Shown here: positions 27,850 through 42,300 of the stretch, one piece after another
Position numbering within the stretch: position 1 is the first letter of the stretch
How the letters are laid out: each line of letters starts with the position of its first letter
Assembly: GCA_003993805.1 (NCBI GenBank)
Contig: RSEF01000003.1
Span: 42,662,590 to 42,726,589 of the forward strand
DNA length: 64,000 nucleotides
DNA from: Himantopus leucocephalus
Lineage: Eukaryota; Chordata; Aves; Charadriiformes; Recurvirostridae
Direction of reading: 5' to 3'
Translations under genes and position numbers: made by a program
Notes under the pieces: model-generated
Seen by the model: only the letters and a program-made list of their open reading frames with translations
Told to the model about the DNA's origin: nothing
The model's database searches: none

Positions 27850-28700
27850 GCCAGCCGAAGGAAGAGGAATAAGCGCGCTGGGGCAGAGACCCCAGATCGC
27901 CGCCCGCGGGAACAGGTACCTGGGGTCACAGCAGGTTTATTCGGAGAAAGACGATCGCCCCCCGAAGACAACAACGGCGAAACCCGGAGCTGACTTTGGC
28001 GGACAATCGGGTAACTCCACCAGGCGCGGCCACCGGCGGCGGAGAGCGGCGTTGTTTACCCGGAGCCGAGGGGCCGCGGGTTTCCCAGGACACCGGACCC
28101 GTCGCAGCCACAGAGAAACCCCCGCGCGGAACCGCCGCTACCCGCCCGCCGGCCTGGCGCCCCGGCCCCGGCCAGGGCCGCCCCGACCCGCCCTGCCCTG
28201 CCCTGCCCTGCCCTGCCCTGCGCCCCCACGCCGCCGGTGCAGCGGCCCTCATCCCGCCTCGCCCCGCACGGCAACCTTCCCCCGCCTCCCGCGCAGCGGC
28301 GGGGTCTCGCCCGGCGCCGGCGGGGCACTCACCGTGCGGGGGCGGCGGCAGGCAGGCAGGGAGGCTGCTGGCAGCCCGGCTCGGCGCCCGGCGGCTGCAC
28401 ATGGCGCGGCCGGCGCTGACGGGCGGGGCGGGGCGGCCGCGGCCAACGGCTGCCACCGCCCTCGCGCCTCCCGCCAGCGGCCCTCCCCGCGCGGCGGGCG
28501 CGGCCGTTAACGGGCGGCGGCTGTCAGCTGCCCGCAGCGCACCGGGCGGGAAGCCGGCCCCGGCCCTGAGGGGCGCTTGAGGCGCGGGCACGGCTCCGCG
28601 CCGGTCCTGCCCCGCCTTCGAGCTTTACCTTCCTCCGTGCCGGGCAGCGGCCCCCGACCGCAGCGCGCTGGCGAGCGCTCGCCTCCTTTTTACTGCTGCA
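27850..28700 (-). promoter_or_regulatory. GNG4: CpG island, probable GNG4 promoter and 5' exon
   Basis: This is the only strongly GC-rich, CpG-dense block in the window. GC boxes (gggcggggcggggcgg, 28421-28436) lie near its centre. It sits between the LYST 3' end and GNG4, so by gene order and strand it should drive GNG4. Three minus-strand donor-like sites could end an untranslated first exon: CACG|gtgagt (28333/28332), GAAG|gtaaag (28629/28628) and, just outside, CAAG|gtgagc (28928/28927). The sequence alone does not decide which is used. The long GC-rich open frames here on both strands are proline/arginine/alanine low-complexity and not genes. Confidence 0.7.
28191..28220. repeat. (CCCTG)6 pentanucleotide microsatellite
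   Basis: Six perfect tandem copies of CCCTG lie inside the CpG island, in the presumed GNG4 promoter or first intron. Perfect short-unit repeats of this kind are often length-polymorphic. Confidence 0.95.
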
Positions 28701-31179
28701 GCCGCCCGCTGCCCCGCTTCCAGCAGGCGCGCTAGGGATCAGGCAGTCATCCAGGTATTTCTGAAACGTGCAACGGGCAAAGCCTGGACTACATCGGGGT
28801 TTTTGGGTCAGAGCCCATACTGCCTGTCCCTTCCTCGCGCCGAGCAAAGGAAGGATGGAGTTAAAAAAAAAGAAGCCCGCTGGGAAAAAAAAGGAACCAC
28901 TCTGGAAAAGGGACCGCTAAGGCTCACCTTGTCAAAGCTAGTGCATCAGAGTAAAACGATTCAGCTTTATAGATCGATTTTTATATACTTCTCCCTTACA
29001 ACTTTGAGAGTCAATCATAAAGGTCAGTGGCAGTTAACCTGCCAATTAATATTTTTAACTGAAAAATTTGCCCCAATAATTAACACATTGGCAGGAGTAC
29101 CATCACCACAATCTCATTAATTTTTTCCCCCATTTAGGTGGCTGCTCCCTCCCTCTGGAGAGACGTACATTTGTCACCCTTTTCTCTTACCCTGCTCTCA
29201 GCACATTTTTTTGTTCCATCCTAACAGAGCAGAAGCATTTCCAAGTCACATTTATTTTCTATACAAAAGAAACCAGGGAAGAGCCCCATTGTTGAAGGTG
29301 CTTTGGAGCAAGGGCAGGCTCCTCAAAGGCTGAGTCAATGGCATCGAGGGTGGTGCTTCAGGAGAAGGAAATGCAGCAGGAAGAAGGTAAACATTACTGA
29401 AGGTAAATAGGTAAGTTCATAAGCTTACCTTAACTAGACTTCCAGAAACTGATCGGAAACACAACTGGCCCATTCTGCTGCTGTTTGATTCACATTTAAT
29501 TGCATCATCATTCTACAAAAGGCGCTATCTGCCAGACAAGGATTTACATGCTGTTAAACAAAGAGCCCTTGCTAGATGGTACAAATAATCAGACAGTTGT
29601 CACTGATTTACATGACATTTTTACCACCATATTCTAACAATTTTAATCTTTAAAATATGTAGGGGGGGAAAGGAAGGGTTGTCTTAAACTGTATGTTCAT
29701 CATGTATTATATAGACATGTTTTCTTTTTAATCTGCAGAAACTCAGATATTCCACCACAACCAGGAGTCTCCTACCAGAGCTGGCCTATAGGCTTTGAAT
29801 GCAATACCTGTAACAGCTAGCATGAATTTCTGTTCCTTGAATCTACCTGAACTAGCCCCTAATGAGGCTTATAAGGGCCTTACTCAATCGTGTTAGAGAA
29901 TATGGATTTTTAAATTTTTATCTGGGAATGCTAGCTCAAAGCTGGAAGCAGTGAGCAAGCTCATGTTTTACTCAACTACTTTCTGCTGGGTAGCCCAGGC
30001 TAGTCACATATAGTTCTTAATCCTCTTTCAAAAGTGACCTGCCCAAATTGTGAAATACACAGCACAGCCTATTACAGAAATCCAGATGCATTGTCAGTGG
30101 TTTTCTGACCCCACTCCAGAGCAGTAATAGCAAGTAAATCTCTACATAGAGGTCATTTGTCAGTAGCTTGTAACTTACTACAGTAGCAAAGAAAACAGTG
30201 CTGGCTGTACCTCTAGAAGCTTAACTAATGTTCCAGTGGATATTTTTCAAGGCAAGCAGATCTTTCAAATAGTAGTTATTTTATATTTTTTGTGATAGAG
30301 TAGCAGCATATGGAAGTGACATATATTTGCATAGGCAAGAAGAAAAAAAATAAGCCAATACAGCTTTAAACAAAACATGAGAAAAACTAAGGTAAACTGA
30401 AAGTTCTAGTAGCTAAATCAGGTGGTATTTTCCTCCCACTGCTCTCTATAGAGTTCTATCCACAAAATACATAGTAAATCCTGCAATCATAGTAAAATCA
30501 AGAAATCCTGGAAGGGGGGAGGCTCTTGCTCAGTAGGAAGGAACTCTTTCAACTCTTTTGCCAAAGATAGATGAAGTTTAAATGCAAAGAAGATCCTTAA
30601 AGTGGATGTTTCAGAGTCAAAGTTGAAAGGTAGGGTTTTTTTGTCACAGAAAAGTTTTTTCCTGCAGAAAATTTTATCATGCTTAATTCAGTTCACAGAT
30701 ACAGTTCTTTACTGATTTTCTTTTGTTTCTGCTATCCATCATCAGTGTCTAAACAGTGGCTCTCGAACCTGAGATCAGGGCTCCCTTTTTCAGTAATGGA
30801 GACTCCCTCTCCTCTCCCCACTAGAACGGAGTTGCATTTCTGCCTTTCTTTAGCTCAGTTAGGTTTTAAGGGGGGACACAGCTGGAAGGGGAATGTCTCT
30901 TTGAGACCCATCACTTCATCCGAATTCTAGCCACACATCCTATGGGAAGGAAGTATACATGCACATATGTGCAAAGTGATCTGCCTAGGGTTTCCCCACT
31001 TCCAATCTTATACCCCCCATTCAGCTTGGCAGCCACAGGATGTAGTCCATAAGCAGAACTTCCCCACTTCATGGTTTTTAAAATATGAGGCGTGAGAACC
31101 AGCAGAAATTGATCAAGCAAGATCCCCCCACCCAAAAAGATGTGAAACTAAGCCAAAACCATGTTTCTAATAATCTCAA
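28701..31179. other. GNG4/LYST intergenic spacer
   Basis: About 2.5 kb between the CpG island and the inferred LYST polyadenylation site. It is AT-rich and no exon, RNA gene or repeat was recognised beyond short homopolymers. Confidence 0.6.
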
Positions 31180-33161
31180 ACATTTTGGTACAAAGATCTG
31201 TTTATTACCCAACAATGTGACAGTGTATATACAAAGACAGTTTGGAATGTGACATTTACAGGAAATTTCAGTACATCATGCACAGATACTATTGCGATGT
31301 TATTTTAATAGTTCCAGAATGTTAAGCTGAATAAATATTCCTTGCTTCAAAAAAATCATTTTTACTTTTACATAAAAATATATAATATTGCACTCTTTAC
31401 AAGGCCAGCAATTTTGCATATTGATTTGTAACAAGTGGAATTCTACTTTATAAAAATAAGCCTTTGTGAGCAACACCCCAAACCCACAAAAATTGTATTT
31501 TTCCCCCCCTTAAATAAAGCACATCACTTAAACATGAGCCAGGAAGCTTTTCAGTCTGTATTTGGACCTTACGTTAACATTTAGACAGTGAAAAACATGA
31601 CTAAAGCCATCCCATACAATGCTTCTACAATATATGCAGTTTAAAATTCAATTCATACAGTATGTAGTCACTTGCTTAATTGAACCAAAGATCAGCCTTT
31701 GTGTCATGGACTATGAGAATGTTTTTCTTAAGTTTTTCTAGTTTGAAAAGGTCTTCAATCAGGAAGTTGCAAGAATTTCTGAAGACTGTTTGGGATTTTC
31801 AAAAGTGTAAAGGTTTCTTGTGTGTATGTCACCTTCATCAAAACTTGACAGTTTCATATAAGTGTTTTGAAGGCAGATGAACTTTAAACATGAGAATATA
31901 GCAGTTTGTCTGTATGGCAATAGCAGAATATGTCAATGATGAGAAGGCAAAGCAATTTAAAAGAAAAATGTAACTGCATCAGACTTGCGTAGCATTCTTG
32001 GTTTACCATTTGCATGACTAGTAGGTACTCGTTCATGGTGTCAGGTTTAGAGGTCTTCAAATCCGTCGACTGAAGTGTTAATTTTTGATCTGGCCTAAGA
32101 ATTCAAATTTGTTAAGCCTTTCACAATCGAGGCTTATTTTTTTTCCCCTCAAAAAAATAGCACCTAGGAATAAATAACATATTTGCACAGTGTATCTGTG
32201 TAAACTCTTTCCCAAATCATCTGATGCCTATGAACATTGATTATTCAAGCAGTTAGATTCAAACATTTTACAGTGTATTGAACTTCAATGACACTAGAAC
32301 AGGAGCACATCTGTGCCTTCTTTAACACCTTTTTTTAGAGCTCTGGAAGATAAGCTGTGTGTACATAATATATATTCTGTCTCAGAACTGCAGTAGCTAG
32401 GTGTTACTAAGTTAGGGAGTTAACGCTACATTAAAAAAACAAAAACAAAATGTGATCTAACTATTGCTTCATGATGCCATGAGGTGTCTACCCATCACTA
32501 AGACAAATATTTTATTATTGTCTGTTGTAAAGACTATTATACTAACAGAGAAGATGGCAAAAATTACAAATATAAAGATAACAGAAGTTCATTTTTTAAC
32601 ATTACTATACCATAAGATGGTGCAAAAAGCACCTACTAACTTCTTTGCTTCTCAAAAAAAGCAATTTTAAGTGGTCTTGGATTTTTAAGTTTTGGGTTGC
32701 TTATCCCAGAGCTAACTATACCACGCTCAACTAATCAGATATACATATGCTGACATTTTAATAGATATTTACAGAACTCTACAGTGCCAATATTTTACAA
32801 CATAAGAGGGGAATAAGTATTATCAATCAATTTTTTTAAATACTTCTGTCCAAGAAGTTATTTAAAAAAAATACTATTATGTTTTATATTGCAGCATTTT
32901 GACTTGTATGTTAGAGCATTTATGAGTCACTTTGCTGGTATTGGAGTATATGACCACAGCTTCCTGGTGACCTGGATATGCTTCAGGTTTGTGCATGCAC
33001 ACACGCAAGTCTACAACCACCTTAGACTGCTGTTTTAAAAAACCTATTCAGTCATTCTAGAGACATTCAGAGGACTTCAAAATCCAGTTAAATATGAGAT
33101 TCTATGATCTATTTTGCATTTAAAGTGCATCAGACACATAAATTAGCAGCAAAAATAGTCA
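31180..33161 (-). other. LYST: LYST 3' untranslated region (inferred extent)
   Basis: About 2 kb of AT-rich sequence lies downstream of the LYST stop on the minus strand. AATAAA hexamers (TTTATT on the plus strand) lie at 32511-32516 and 31201-31206. The second is followed on the minus strand by T/G-rich sequence, as expected for a cleavage site near 31180. The extent is inferred, not shown. Confidence 0.55.
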
Positions 33162-33300
33162 TCACCCAGCCGCGTAGCTGCTAAGGAATGAATAGAACAT
33201 GGGTAACTTCAAGCGCTGCTGGTCCTTGCGACACCAAGCTATAACATTTCCATCACTATTAGCTGTGAACAAGTGATGCCCATCACAGGAAAATGTAAGG
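33162..33300 (-). CDS. LYST: LYST terminal coding exon
   Basis: The acceptor is tttttcag. It encodes [20 protein letters not shown], then [20 protein letters not shown] and the end YAAG, with TGA at 33162-33164. This is the last WD40 repeat and the conserved C terminus. Confidence 0.97.
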
Positions 33301-36300
33301 CTGAAAAACAAGAAGACAATCTATTTTTATATCAGATTTGGCTATTTAAAATGCTAGAAGACATTAAAGATCTGTAAGAGTACAGCCAACAAAGATTAGC
33401 TCTCAGGCAAGACCCAGTGAGTACATTAACATCGTAATATGTTTGCATATACCTGTTTATTCATTTTTGTAACCAAACAGGCTGAACTATGGCTTTGTCC
33501 AGCACTTCAACATGCCATGCAGTTTAGTACTCATTTCTTTGCAGTGCCAAAGAAAAGGGTACGATTAGTAGCAGCATCCTACTTTCCCTGGGCTGCCTCT
33601 TCTACTTCTGGAAGGAAGGCTTTTCAGCAACAGAACTCAGTGCCCTCTGAACTTGCTTGCTGACAAAGGCAGAAACTAAATCCAGATTTCATGGCACAGC
33701 ATAGGACTTCTGTTCAGCTGGGCATTTCTTAAGCTATAACAGTAGTAAAGCCCTTCAGCTATGCCACAGGTAATGTTAGAGAGCGTGAAGGTCAGCATCC
33801 ATTTTCTGTCTCATTTAAGCAGGAAACTTTAAATTATTCAATAGCTACTAAATCATTATCAACAAGCTTTGTGAAATATGCTTCTTAAAGGAGGTAACAA
33901 AGACAATAACTGCTATCAGACACTTTTTTGTTTCTAAAAATGGTGACTAGTGGTTTGGGTTTTAAGTGATAATTCAGCAATGGTCAAAACAACATTTTTC
34001 AGCGTAATTTGTTACTATGCCAACACTAAGATGATAAAATTTTGGCCTAACTCTAAGACCTCTGTGCAGGGTACTTTACCACTGGGAATATCAGACTCGA
34101 TCCTTTGACTATGTTCTGAAAACACTTTGGTATAAGAATAATTCTGCTTATATAAATCATCAAGGAGACTCAAAGAAAATTACACAAGCACTCCAAAATG
34201 GCAGCTTCCAGGCTCCTCTGAGTTTCCTTTACTCCCTTCTCCACCATTTCCTTCCAGCATCAGAAAGAAATGGTCAGGGAAAATGCAGTGTTTTCATTTA
34301 TTTCTGAGGGAGAAAAAAACTGTCTGTTTGAGTCTGACAAAGTTAATATTATCTCATGATTTTTACACAGATTCTGGGGAAAACTATTAAACTTAAGAAT
34401 AAGAGTAGCTATTGTTCAGTTCTCAAGGGAATCCTGCTAATTTCTATCTGTCAGCTGCAGAACCTAGTTATTACTGTCATTACAAATACAGTACACTTGT
34501 GCTCATTTTGCTTTCATGAATAATTAGTAGGATTGCATTGCTCTTTTTAGACAAGGGTGTTTACCACCTGTCCTCATGTCAAATCCACGTTCAACACTCA
34601 AGGCTATTTTGTTGTGGGTTTTTTTTTTGTTCTTTTTTTGTTGTTGTTGTTTCCCCCCTCTGCCCCCCAAAAGAAAAATCCATTTATTGCATACTTAAAA
34701 TCTTTTTACCTTATAATAGGTTTGGCTGACTTCGAAAATGTTATTTCTCGTACTGGCTTCAAGTCCCACGTACTCCACAGTCTGAAAGTAAGATTAATTT
34801 TTCCTTCACATTTAGTTTTACAAGTATTTCAGTGATAAACAACCTGTTTAGCAACTACTAAGACTGGAAACTGAACAACAGCTTCCCCACCTTCTTTAAA
34901 GCCCAATATCAGCATGACGTTTAGCTACATGCTCTCAAACTGTAAGCCTAAGTTATAAAGCATTTTAATAAATAAAAGTTTCAAATGCTTACCTTACAAC
35001 TCCATTTTCAAGCCCCCCTGCAATTACGTTGACAGACACTCCTTCAGGCTGGTTAGAGAAAGCAACAGAGCAAATACTTTCCCTGCAGTGTACATGTCCC
35101 ACGAGATCACCATTAACTGTCCAAAGTCTCAAATCACTACCCCCTCCAACTGCAATAGAACATAGCATGGCAGTATTAAAAAGATAAATCTAGACCACAG
35201 CCAATTCTATGCAACAGAATCTTTAAATGTTAAGGAATTCAACTTCTTGAAAGATCAGAAGGTTTAAATGACTCGGAGTGCTGTGTGCCTCAGTAAACAA
35301 TTAACTCGTCCCCTCCTTTTGTGACAGGGAGCATGCAAACCACCAAGCCACTGCAGTGATGTAGAAGACATCACTTCATATTTATGGAACACTAATTGCA
35401 AAACACTACATGAATTTACTTTTAATGACCAATTTTCTTGTACTAACAGGGAAGCACTAAGAGGGAATTCGTACTATGTACCTTCAACAGCTAGTTCTTG
35501 TACCCTGGCTTGCATTTTAAGCAAAATACTTAAAAGTAGCAAGCACAGTTATCTGGTTATCTGGGATTATTTGATTCTATCAAAGAACTAATAACCCAGC
35601 TACTGCTTTGTCTTAAAAGGGATTGAAACTCATGTCCCTTACCAACTAAAGAATACAATTTTTTCCAGAAAAAAAAAAAATGGTTTGTGAGCTACAGAAA
35701 TAGAGTTGAAAGTCTCCATATCAGTTGAAAACCTCAATATTAGGTTTCTGAGACTGCCAGAATAATTTCCCCTTGCCCTTTAATGCTATAGACTGTGCTA
35801 TTTTGCTTTTTTTTTCCCCTTCAGATTTGGAACAGTATTTGTTTCAGTTCAGTCTCTGGAGGACTACAGTAAGATAAGGTGGCTAAATTATACTTCAGTA
35901 TATAAGACCTATCTTACTCAAGAGAAAGAAAGTTGGCCCAAAGTGAAAATTGGGTCAATAGCTGTCTTAAAACAATATTAATAACCAAAGTTAAGCTCTC
36001 TTCCTTCTTACTCTGTACCTCCTTGGATCAACGGAACAATATTCTATCATTTAGACAGAGCTTATTTCCCCCTCAGTCTCAAGTTAACACAATACACATA
36101 GGTATCCTTAGAGACAGCAAAATGGCGTGAGGACTCTGACTTGGCCCTGCTTTACTGATACACGGTCTTGTAGCACACACTTAATCTTCAAGTCAATGAG
36201 CATCCTGATTTATAAAATACTCAAAACCCCACTGCTCAGATAGGTCTTAGTACTGTTTCTGGACAAGAGCATTATGTGGAAAACAAGACAGTATAAAAAA

Positions 36301-39300
36301 CTGCTTTAAATAAGATGGGGGAGAATTATTTCCCTCTGTAGGTGCCCTAATACATATATCTACTATTTCTGCTTTAGTATAGCTGTTATTCTTCTTTGCT
36401 TTAAACTAGTGAATAGCTAAGCAAATCTTTGTTTGCTTCTGGGGACATGGAAGCATTTGAAGTGATAGAACGAATAAGAAAACTTCTGTTGCTGTGTAAT
36501 ACACTGTACTCCCCTGAAGAACTGTACCTTTGACAACAAACCCCTGTTAAAATGAAAGCAGCCAGCTTCACAGAATTTAGGTCTCCCAGGAATCTGTTGA
36601 AATTTCAATTCTCTTTATAAAAAGCATTCAGCCTGTTAGCTTTTGTATCTCTCCATTTTACTCAAAGACCTGCTTAATTATTTCTGGAGAAATTTATATG
36701 TTAGTATGTAAAAAAAAGAGAGCACTCCTATTTGACCAAATGCATCCTAAAATGATTAACACACACTCGATAACTAATATAATAGCAATTCTCATGATTT
36801 ATTTGGTCTGCAAGTCAAAACAGCTTTCTTGACTGCCAAATATACCTGAATCACAAACTGTTGCAATATCACCAGTTGTTTCACTAGCTGAAACTGCAGT
36901 CACAGGACTCTTGTGTCCAGCCAGACTCTGGACATAGCACAGCCTGAAGAAAATAAAGAGAACAAGCCTAAAGTTCAGACTCAAACACAGAGAAGGTTCT
37001 TTGAGGAAAATATTTAAGAGTTATATTAATGTCAATCAACATTTTGCATTATGATCGTATTTTTCATATCCATTCTAGAATTCCAGCTCCCTTCATGGGA
37101 AAAAACAATAAGGGTTTGATTTCACATTAATATATATAGAAGAAATTCAGTTAACTTTAAAAGGGTAAAGATACCCAGAAGTTGGAAAATGGGTATTTAA
37201 AAACAAAGCCATTGGAAAAAGTTACATATATACTTGTACCTGTTCAAATCCCATATGATGCAGGTTCCATCTTTGCTGACACTTATCATTATACTGTAAG
37301 GCTTGCAAACAAACAAGCTTGTTATTTCTGCTGTGTGACCATACAGATGGACTTGAGACTCCATTTCTATCTCTGAAGGCTGAAAAACAGCAAAGTAAAA
37401 CATGAACTCTCACAAAAAAAAAATGTCTTTTTTCTGAAAAGGATAAACCTAGGGACAACTTTTGTTCTTAGATGTCAAAAAAACGGTTCCCATTGCTTTT
37501 AATGTCATCTGTTTTGCAACACTGTTAATGCTTTACTATGTTTAATGGTTTATAATGTGATAAGCCATACATATCATTAATGTTCAACTTTTTGCTTCCA
37601 GTGCTTTAGTCTGAGCAAATATTTTAATTTAGTCCAATGAATCAAAATGAAGAACTATTGTACATCTTCTGTCTCAGTTACACACCTTGAAATCAGCTGA
37701 TTTGTTTTCTACAAGACTGCTATTTCCACAGGACAGTGAAATGACAGTCCTCAATATTTTAGCATCTAGAGGAAGCACTTGGAAACATCGAAGGAAAACC
37801 CAGCAAGTTACTGGGAATTCTTCAAGTTGGCGCCAAGTCCTTCAGTGTTACCAAGTTGGAAAAATATGCAGGAGGTCAAGTTTAAATATAGAAACTGCTA
37901 GATAAAAATTAAAGCAGCAAATTTAACACTTCTTATTCAAGTTATAACATTTGAAATGATTCAGACTTCCTGAAGACTAAGTTGAACAAACTGCTTAATC
38001 AGAATACTAATGTTTTAATTAAGACAACTCGCTGTAGTGATATTAGAATAATCTTTGTAAAAGAACAAACATTTTTCTGCTTGTTTCCTCACACGTGTCA
38101 GAGCATACTGTCTGCATTTTCATACGAGGGTACAGAATGCACACAGCACATCTACAAAAAACTTGAAAGTAGAAACAGACAAGACAAAAATACACATATG
38201 CTTAACTATTACCTTGTAGAAAACTGACATGTCTTTCTGTACTAAAAGGGACAATATAATCTATGCAATATTGCAGAAGTCTATAAAAGTATCCAGTTGT
38301 CATTCTCAGATCAGTGTGGTATCTTACATACGCATATCCTCCTTTAATCGTTGCTTAGTTTAGAGAAAAATGTTATACCAAATTTTCCCATAACAGCAAC
38401 AATCAAGACTTCTGATTTTCTGAAGAACAACTGGTTTTGATAACCCTTTTACTGTGCTGCTCCCATTTGCTTTAAGTGTTTGCTGTTGATCTGCCTTTCA
38501 AGACCTGAACTGAAAGCAGGATTCGCCTTTAGCGGCTTCTCTCTATAGCACTAACAGCAATTGTTTATTGATTCTTCACTGGGTTATTGTAATAAGACAA
38601 GCTGGAATTTTAGCACCAACTGTATTAAGGTCTAGTAAGTTATAAAATAATTACCTCATACCTAAAATACCATCCCTTTTTAACTTCCCAATTGCTTTAG
38701 ATGACAACCACTAAAACAGTATCTAGATGGGGAAAAACATGCAGGTATGTATCTACCTTTAAATAGCAGTACCTTCTGTTGGTTACCCAAAATGATCACC
38801 TATGGCACTTGAGTGGAGAATTTAAATGATCACTTCCCAGTTTTACTCAAACAGATTATTAAAGTGCTCTCTTTCTGTTTGCAGAAGTCTAATAGTCAGC
38901 AAGTGAAGGCTGGAGTAATTTGTACAACCAGAAAACCTTGGCTGAGGTTTTCATGAAAGTATAAAACTGATTATCTTGACAATAAGTCAAAGCAGTACTT
39001 CATTAGTTTTTTGACCATCCTAAAGGCTAGGAAAAATAGAGCATCTGAAGTACAACATAGAGGTATTTTTGAATTCTGACAGCATGCTTTTGAATTCCCA
39101 TATCCAATTAACAACATGATATCTGTTTTATACCTATGCACTGAATTTATATAAATGTGAAACATTTATATATTCATGTTTCAAGTACTGCATTATAACA
39201 GACTGTTCACTTTATCACTGAACAGCTGACAAGATGCATACAGAACAGATGCTAGGAAGCACATTTGCATTCCCTGCAGCTCTGACTTGGGTAACTGACT

Positions 39301-42300
39301 CAACAACAGGAGATACAAAATTGGCACAAGGTCAGTCTGCCTGGGGCATGTAAAACTGTCAGTGCTGAGAAATTCAGCAACAGCAAAGATGGTCTCAAAG
39401 ACAACATCTGTGCAGCTAAAAAACCCCCTCTTGTTTTCAGGAAATGTAGGGACCTAAGAATCATAATCCCACTACTAGAGTTTCTTTTTAGCATTGCAGA
39501 AGGCAAGTAAATTGAATTTCTATTTTAGTACCCCAAAAAATTTTAACTGGCATCCAAGTCTCACTACTGGTTATTTACAAGCTCACTATTTTGGTGAGCA
39601 GTTAAGGTGCCTGACTTAAGATCCAACTGATTGAAGCTTGCGGGCTTCAAGCTCTGCTTCATTTTTTAAACTCAAAGTGCTGCTGAGCTGAGGAACTCCA
39701 AGTGGCAGTTCATCAGAAACTGTAAGAAAGCCAAGGGAGAAACTACTGTATGTTTGTGCTCTTCCCAGTCTAAGCATCTGCTGTTTGCCACTGCTGAAAA
39801 CAGGAAACTGGGTAGGCATAGCAGATCATACCAAGGTTCCCTCTAGCCCATGCTAATGTAGTGATTCAAGAGCATCAAGAGTACAATACTACAAATGTGT
39901 TTGCCAATATCTGTATCAAGCTAAATTTGAGAAATAGTTTAGTTGTTGCTAGGGGTAATCCTATAGGCACACCTGAAACGACATGTCCAGAAAGTTACAC
40001 ACTCTTTGTTAAAACTATGAGGGGTATAAGTTACTGCTGGAGAAGGTCAGACAAGCTCAAAAACTCACTCTGAATCAGAAGATGAATTTCAAGTTCTATT
40101 TGTGTTTTCATACCATGCTTTTTACCACATAGTAGCAGGGTGATTTCTCTGAGTATCTCAGCATCTTCCACTAATGCATTAAGCAATGCAAGTTACTTTT
40201 CTCCCTTCTCACAGCGTTTCCCCTTGGGGAATATGACAAAGTGAAGAGGCTTAGTGGTTAATATATACACTGTCAAAGATTTCATCCTGGCTCTCTGTAG
40301 TATAAGTGCCTTCTGCATTTGAAATGTTGTTTACTTCAGGGAAATGCATTCCAGTTTCAGTTAAGGCTCTGAAAGGCTCTGCCTCCTTCACAGAAAGTTA
40401 CTCCTTAATGTAGCGAGCTTCATTGTGCCAAAGAGCATAAATTCCAAGCCCCTTGCCTGAATACAGTCAGAGCTGTATGTGCAATCAGCTATGCACCCAG
40501 ATGATGAGGGCTGACTAAAGGCTAGCAGTATATGAACAATACCTTAAGAAAAACCCACAAATAAACATGCTGAGATAAACCTATTTAACAATGTCAAAGA
40601 GGATGCTTCAGAAATAAATACTAAACAAGCACTTTATCTTTTTAGCAATTGCCCTGAATATAACATATTCCCCTTTTCTCACTTTTCCTGTTTAAAAAAA
40701 AGACTGTAATAGTGAATACAGCTAAATGGTTAAATATAAATTCTGTCCAATGGAACTTACCGTATTGCTAGTGAATCTGTTCATATATGCTGTGATTACA
40801 CCAGATTTACTACCTGTGAACAGCTGACAACTGTCTGGCACCCAAGCACAACTTGTTACCTTGGAAAGAAAAAGCCAGAAAAAATTAGAACAGAAGCTAT
40901 TCTAACTGCTATTTTCATCATGCCATTTGGTCAAACTGATTCTTTATTGGTTATCTTAATAAAAGCCATGTAAAATACCTAAGCTAAAGAAATCCAAGAG
41001 TTACAATATAGCTGCTTAAGGTCGTATTTGCTATTACTTCAGAAACTACAGTAAAGAGGGAAATCCTGCATGGCCTAGAATTCACAGTGAATTACTGCAG
41101 ACTTCTATACCTGCAGTCACATCATCAGCCAAAATCTTTTTGGTAGACTCTCACCAACCATTGGAGCATAACGGAGATTATGCAGTGCTCCATAACAATC
41201 TTTTAGACAATCTTTTTCAGAGGAATCCTAAACTATAGTGGAATTCTGCTTCTAATGTGAGACACTAATGTTTTCCTGTATTCATTTTTGACCTGGAAGG
41301 TAAGCTTTTATAAATCCACACCAATATTCCATAGAAGGGAAAAGCTACAAAAATCAAATGCATTCCAAAGGGATCTTTACAGGAACAGGAGGAAAAGAGG
41401 AAAGATAGACTGGAGCAGTGAAGGACACATTCCAAAGGAGAATCAGATTAAAAATGGTTCTGTTTGGATGCTCATCTCCAAGAAAAATGAAAGCAAGAGT
41501 ACCTACTTCCAAGTCAGGCCACCACTTAAACTAGCAATATTAGGTTGAAGACCAAGAGACTAATTTTTTTTTTTAATTTTTATTTATTTTTACCTGATGG
41601 AACTGTGAACTCTGTATAAAGTTTACTGGGGGTTCACTTTGCTTGCTTTTCAGTCGTAAAATGTTATCGGCATATCCCCAGCTCAGGATAGCTGACCACT
41701 GAATATCAGTACTGTGCATGCTTCTCACACCTGAAGGAAAACATATAATATTGTGCCACATATGCAACCAAAGGAGTTGATCACTTTGATAGTCAACAAT
41801 AAAAATCTCAGGTCCATGTTTTACCACAAGCTAGAATTTAAAAGTTTCCAGAGTTTCAAAATAAGATATTTTCTGTTGGGCTATGGCTTAATCTGTAATG
41901 TGCTATAAACAAACATAGTTTTCAGAGACTATGTAAACATTCATTGTTCTCCAAAGACAGTTTGAAACCTGGACAAAGCTTTTTTTGAAGAAATGTTGCA
42001 CCTATTAGGAGTGGAGAAAAGCGGAAGAAGCTGACAATACTTCCCATCTAGAGAAATGATTGTTCGTAACTTCAAGGAGAATGTTACTTATTTTTGTTGA
42101 TTAAATGTGACACCTTTTTTTTTTTTTAAGAAAAACCCCTTCACTAGTACACATTACAAAGAAAACAAGAGTATGAGAACCTGTTTGTACATTATCAATA
42201 AGAATCTCTCCAAGAAGTTTATCGAAAGCAGAAGATCCTTCACCTCTGCTTTTTACTGATAACTTTCCTCATTCTCTGCCTCTAAAAACCGTTCCTTTAA

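Larger units (their letters stand above)
21284..28332 (-). other. GNG4: GNG4 5' intron (inferred)
   Basis: About 7 kb of non-coding DNA lies between the first coding exon and the CpG island. It contains a TATAC-rich array at 21885-21912 and a CR1 copy at 24847-25440. Open frames here are chance frames or CR1 remnants. Calling it intron depends on the 5' exon lying in the island. Confidence 0.6.

Noticed and set aside
27926..28591. Long overlapping open frames on both strands (up to 221 codons) near 28 kb
   Set aside because: They are Pro/Arg/Ala/Gly low-complexity translations of a CpG island, open because GC-rich DNA lacks stop codons; no domain and no splice logic support them.
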